Part shown: piece after piece, positions 62,559 to 64,000 of the stretch
Layout: each line of letters starts with the position of its first letter
How positions within the stretch are numbered: position 1 is the stretch's first letter
Assembly (NCBI GenBank): GCA_030532135.1
Contig: JAUNLT010000006.1
Coordinates: 25,228 to 89,227 of the forward strand
Origin: Lagierella massiliensis
Lineage (GTDB): Bacteria; Bacillota; Clostridia; Tissierellales; Peptoniphilaceae
Reading direction: 5' to 3'
DNA length: 64,000 nucleotides
Notes under the pieces: generated by a model
The model's input: only the letters and a program-made list of their open reading frames with translations
Told to the model about the DNA's origin: nothing
The model's database searches: none
Program-made: the position numbers and the translations under genes

Positions 62559-63422
62559 ATGTTTGGTATTTTCGATAAAATAGAAGAGTTTTTCAAAGAA
62601 CTTTTACTCGAAGGTATCCAAGCAAACTTAGAGTCTATGTTTCTCGATATCAACGATCAAGTTGGTGTTATAGCAGCGGATGTAGGAAAAACTCCTATGG
62701 GATGGAACGGAGATGTTTTCAGCTTCATAAAAAGCATCAATGACTCTGTTATTATTCCTATAGCGGGATTAATCATAACGGCAGTCCTTTGTATTGAGCT
62801 TATCAATATGGTCATGCAAAAGAACAATATGCACGATACGGACACTTTTGAATTTTTCAAGTATATGATAAAGATGTGGATTGCCGTATGGTTTGTATCA
62901 CATGCCTTTGAATTTTCAATGGCGGTCTTTGATGTGGCACAGCACATGGTAAATAAAGCGGCAGGGGTAATTAACACCTCTGCCGTTATATCAGGAGATC
63001 AGATTGTGGCTATGGTGGACTCGTTGAAAGACAAGGGTCTTGGAGAACTTATTATGATTCTTTTTGAAACTTCGCTCATAAAGGTTGCGATACAGGCAAT
63101 TTCTATTGTGATTATACTTGTGGTTTACGGAAGGATGTTTGAAATTTATGTTTACTCATCAGTTTCGGCAATTCCGTTTGCCACTATGGGTAACAAAGAG
63201 TGGGGACAAATTGGTACAAACTACATCAAAGGTCTATTTGCTATAGGATTACAAGGACTCTTTTTAATAGTTTGTCTTGGAATTTACGCAGTATTAGTTA
63301 AGACAATTGAGATTACAGATATACACGCAAGTACTTTTATGATACTTAGTTATGCAATTTTGCTGGGACTTATGATGTTAAAGAGTGGAACCCTGGCAAA
63401 AAGTATTTTAAATGCACACTAA
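62559..63422 (+). CDS. VirB6/TrbL-like conjugal transfer membrane protein
   Basis: A 287-residue protein with an amphipathic start (FDKIEEFFKELLLEGIQANLE) and five or six membrane segments (SVIIPIAGLIITAVLCIELIN; VAIQAISIVIILVVYGRMFE). It is the inner membrane channel component of the type IV system in these elements. AAGGAG is 9 bases upstream. It is followed by a small gene and prgI. Confidence 0.82.
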   Translation: MFGIFDKIEEFFKELLLEGIQANLESMFLDINDQVGVIAADVGKTPMGWNGDVFSFIKSINDSVIIPIAGLIITAVLCIELINMVMQKNNMHDTDTFEFFKYMIKMWIAVWFVSHAFEFSMAVFDVAQHMVNKAAGVINTSAVISGDQIVAMVDSLKDKGLGELIMILFETSLIKVAIQAISIVIILVVYGRMFEIYVYSSVSAIPFATMGNKEWGQIGTNYIKGLFAIGLQGLFLIVCLGIYAVLVKTIEITDIHASTFMILSYAILLGLMMLKSGTLAKSILNAH

Positions 63423-63435
63423 AAGAAAGGAAAAT

Positions 63436-63702
63436 ATGATGAATAAAATAAAAACAGTAATAAAAATAACGGTAATCGGAGCAGGAATTGTAGCAGTGAT
63501 TGACAAAATAAGACTTCACAAAAGGATTAGGGGTTTGGAAGAAAGAATATACGATATAGGTCACTGCCATAATGATTTCTGCTTGTTGCAAGAAAGATAT
63601 AACAGAAGTACAGACGAACAGATTGAGAGCATTCAGGATGAAATTGGATCCGTTTATGAGCATATCGAGGAGTTATCAAAGGATAAAGAAGATAGGAGGT
63701 AA
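63436..63702 (+). CDS. Small anchored coiled-coil protein
   Basis: An 88-residue protein I do not recognise. One hydrophobic segment (about 5-22; TVIKITVIGAGIVAVID) precedes a charged helix that looks coiled coil (LHKRIRGLEERIYDI; EQIESIQDEIGSVYEHIEEL). ATG at 63436 is preferred since AAAGGAAA lies just upstream; the longer frame would overlap the previous gene. Confidence 0.6.
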   Translation: MMNKIKTVIKITVIGAGIVAVIDKIRLHKRIRGLEERIYDIGHCHNDFCLLQERYNRSTDEQIESIQDEIGSVYEHIEELSKDKEDRR

Positions 63703-63705
63703 ACT

Positions 63706-64000
63706 ATGGCGTATGTACCAATCCCAAAAGACTTGAAGAAAGTAAAGACAAAGGTAGCATTTAACCTTACAAAAAGACAACTTATAGGTTTTACACTTGC
63801 AGGACTGGTAGGTATACCGGTCTATTTATTTACGAGAAAGTACGTACCAAACGATATAGCAGTCATATTTCTTATCGTGTCAACATTGCCAATATTTTTT
63901 GTAACACTTTTTGAAAAGGACGGACTTACCTTTGAGAAGTATTTTAAGTACATCTATCTACACAAATTTTATCAACCACAGAAAAGGGTGAGAAAGGAGG
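63706..64000 (+). CDS. PrgI-family conjugal protein, 3' partial
   Basis: The start of a PrgI/VirB3-like protein: MAYVPIPKDLKKVKTKVAFNL, two membrane segments (about 25-45 and 52-70) and the cytoplasmic EKYFKYIYLHKFYQPQKR. It usually precedes the VirB4 ATPase. ATG after AGGAGG. The window ends inside the gene after 98 codons. Confidence 0.85.
   Translation, partial: MAYVPIPKDLKKVKTKVAFNLTKRQLIGFTLAGLVGIPVYLFTRKYVPNDIAVIFLIVSTLPIFFVTLFEKDGLTFEKYFKYIYLHKFYQPQKRVRKE

Larger units (their letters stand above)
57352..64000 (+). mobile_element. Left part of a Tn1549/CTn-like integrative conjugative element
   Basis: From just after lysS the base composition becomes less AT-rich, and the gene order is that of Tn1549/C. 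difficile CTn-type elements: CD1845-like, RepA_N initiator, DnaC-like ATPase, PcfB, VirD4, SSB-like, Maff2, TrbL-like, PrgI. Relaxase, integrase and the right end lie beyond the window. The exact left end is not determined; no att repeat can be tested here. Confidence 0.8.

Noticed and set aside
1-64000. CRISPR arrays, tRNA or rRNA genes
   Set aside because: No regularly spaced identical repeats and no cloverleaf or rRNA sequence was recognised on reading.

Overview
The window is AT-rich DNA from an anaerobic low-GC Gram-positive bacterium. A Tissierellia / Peptoniphilaceae-like member of the Firmicutes fits best, but only moderately. Supporting signs are strong AGGAGG ribosome sites, frequent TTG/GTG starts, a zinc-type S18, an L10 leader, a stand-alone 2-hydroxyacyl-CoA dehydratase activase, a type 2 isopentenyl-diphosphate isomerase, and several UGA-encoded selenoproteins. 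I see no rRNA, tRNA or CRISPR array. The selenocysteine machinery (selA, selB, selC, selD) must lie elsewhere in the genome.

1-9889 is a surface polysaccharide operon: RmlB (cut by the window edge), a sugar aminotransferase, an initiating sugar transferase, two ATP-grasp ligases, an NAD-dependent epimerase, a Wzy-like polymerase, a GT56 TDP-Fuc4NAc-type glycosyltransferase and a Wzx flippase. 10035-46003 is mostly core genome: a PRPP synthase, tadA, a radical SAM protein, the 1410-residue activase, an LCP cell-wall ligase, fni, rpsF-ssb-rpsR, a second sugar cluster ending in a VanY-type peptidase, rplY, rplJ-rplL, dnaE-pfkA-pyk-rpiB, and an rqcP-divIC-S1-tilS-hpt-ftsH-coaX-dusB run. Most blocks end in clear intrinsic terminators.

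46060-53085 is the most interesting part. A compact operon encodes five proteins that are whole only if an in-frame UGA is read as selenocysteine: a thioredoxin-like protein, an ABC substrate-binding-like protein, an ABC permease, a MerB-like organomercurial lyase, and a small protein ending Cys-Sec. Four of the UGAs have a bacterial SECIS-like hairpin 11-12 nt downstream; the permease's is weaker. An ABC ATPase, a DsrE-like protein, an efflux permease and a MerR regulator complete the operon. A lipoprotein binding protein follows, under its own promoter with a perfect MerR-type operator. I recognise this as the locus described as SAO (selenocysteine-assisted organometal transport and detoxification); sao names are given from memory. 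The proposed role is uptake, cleavage and removal of an organometal. The substrate cannot be read from sequence.

A molybdopterin oxidoreductase, greA and lysS follow. From just after lysS (about 57352) to the window end lies the left part of a Tn1549/CTn-like integrative conjugative element, visibly less AT-rich than its surroundings: a CD1845-like protein, a RepA_N initiator, a DnaC-like ATPase, PcfB, VirD4, an SSB-like protein, Maff2, a TrbL/VirB6-like protein, a small unknown, and PrgI (cut). The RepA_N gene carries four ACTTC/GAAGT palindromes at about 22-bp spacing in changing reading frames, a candidate embedded replication origin.
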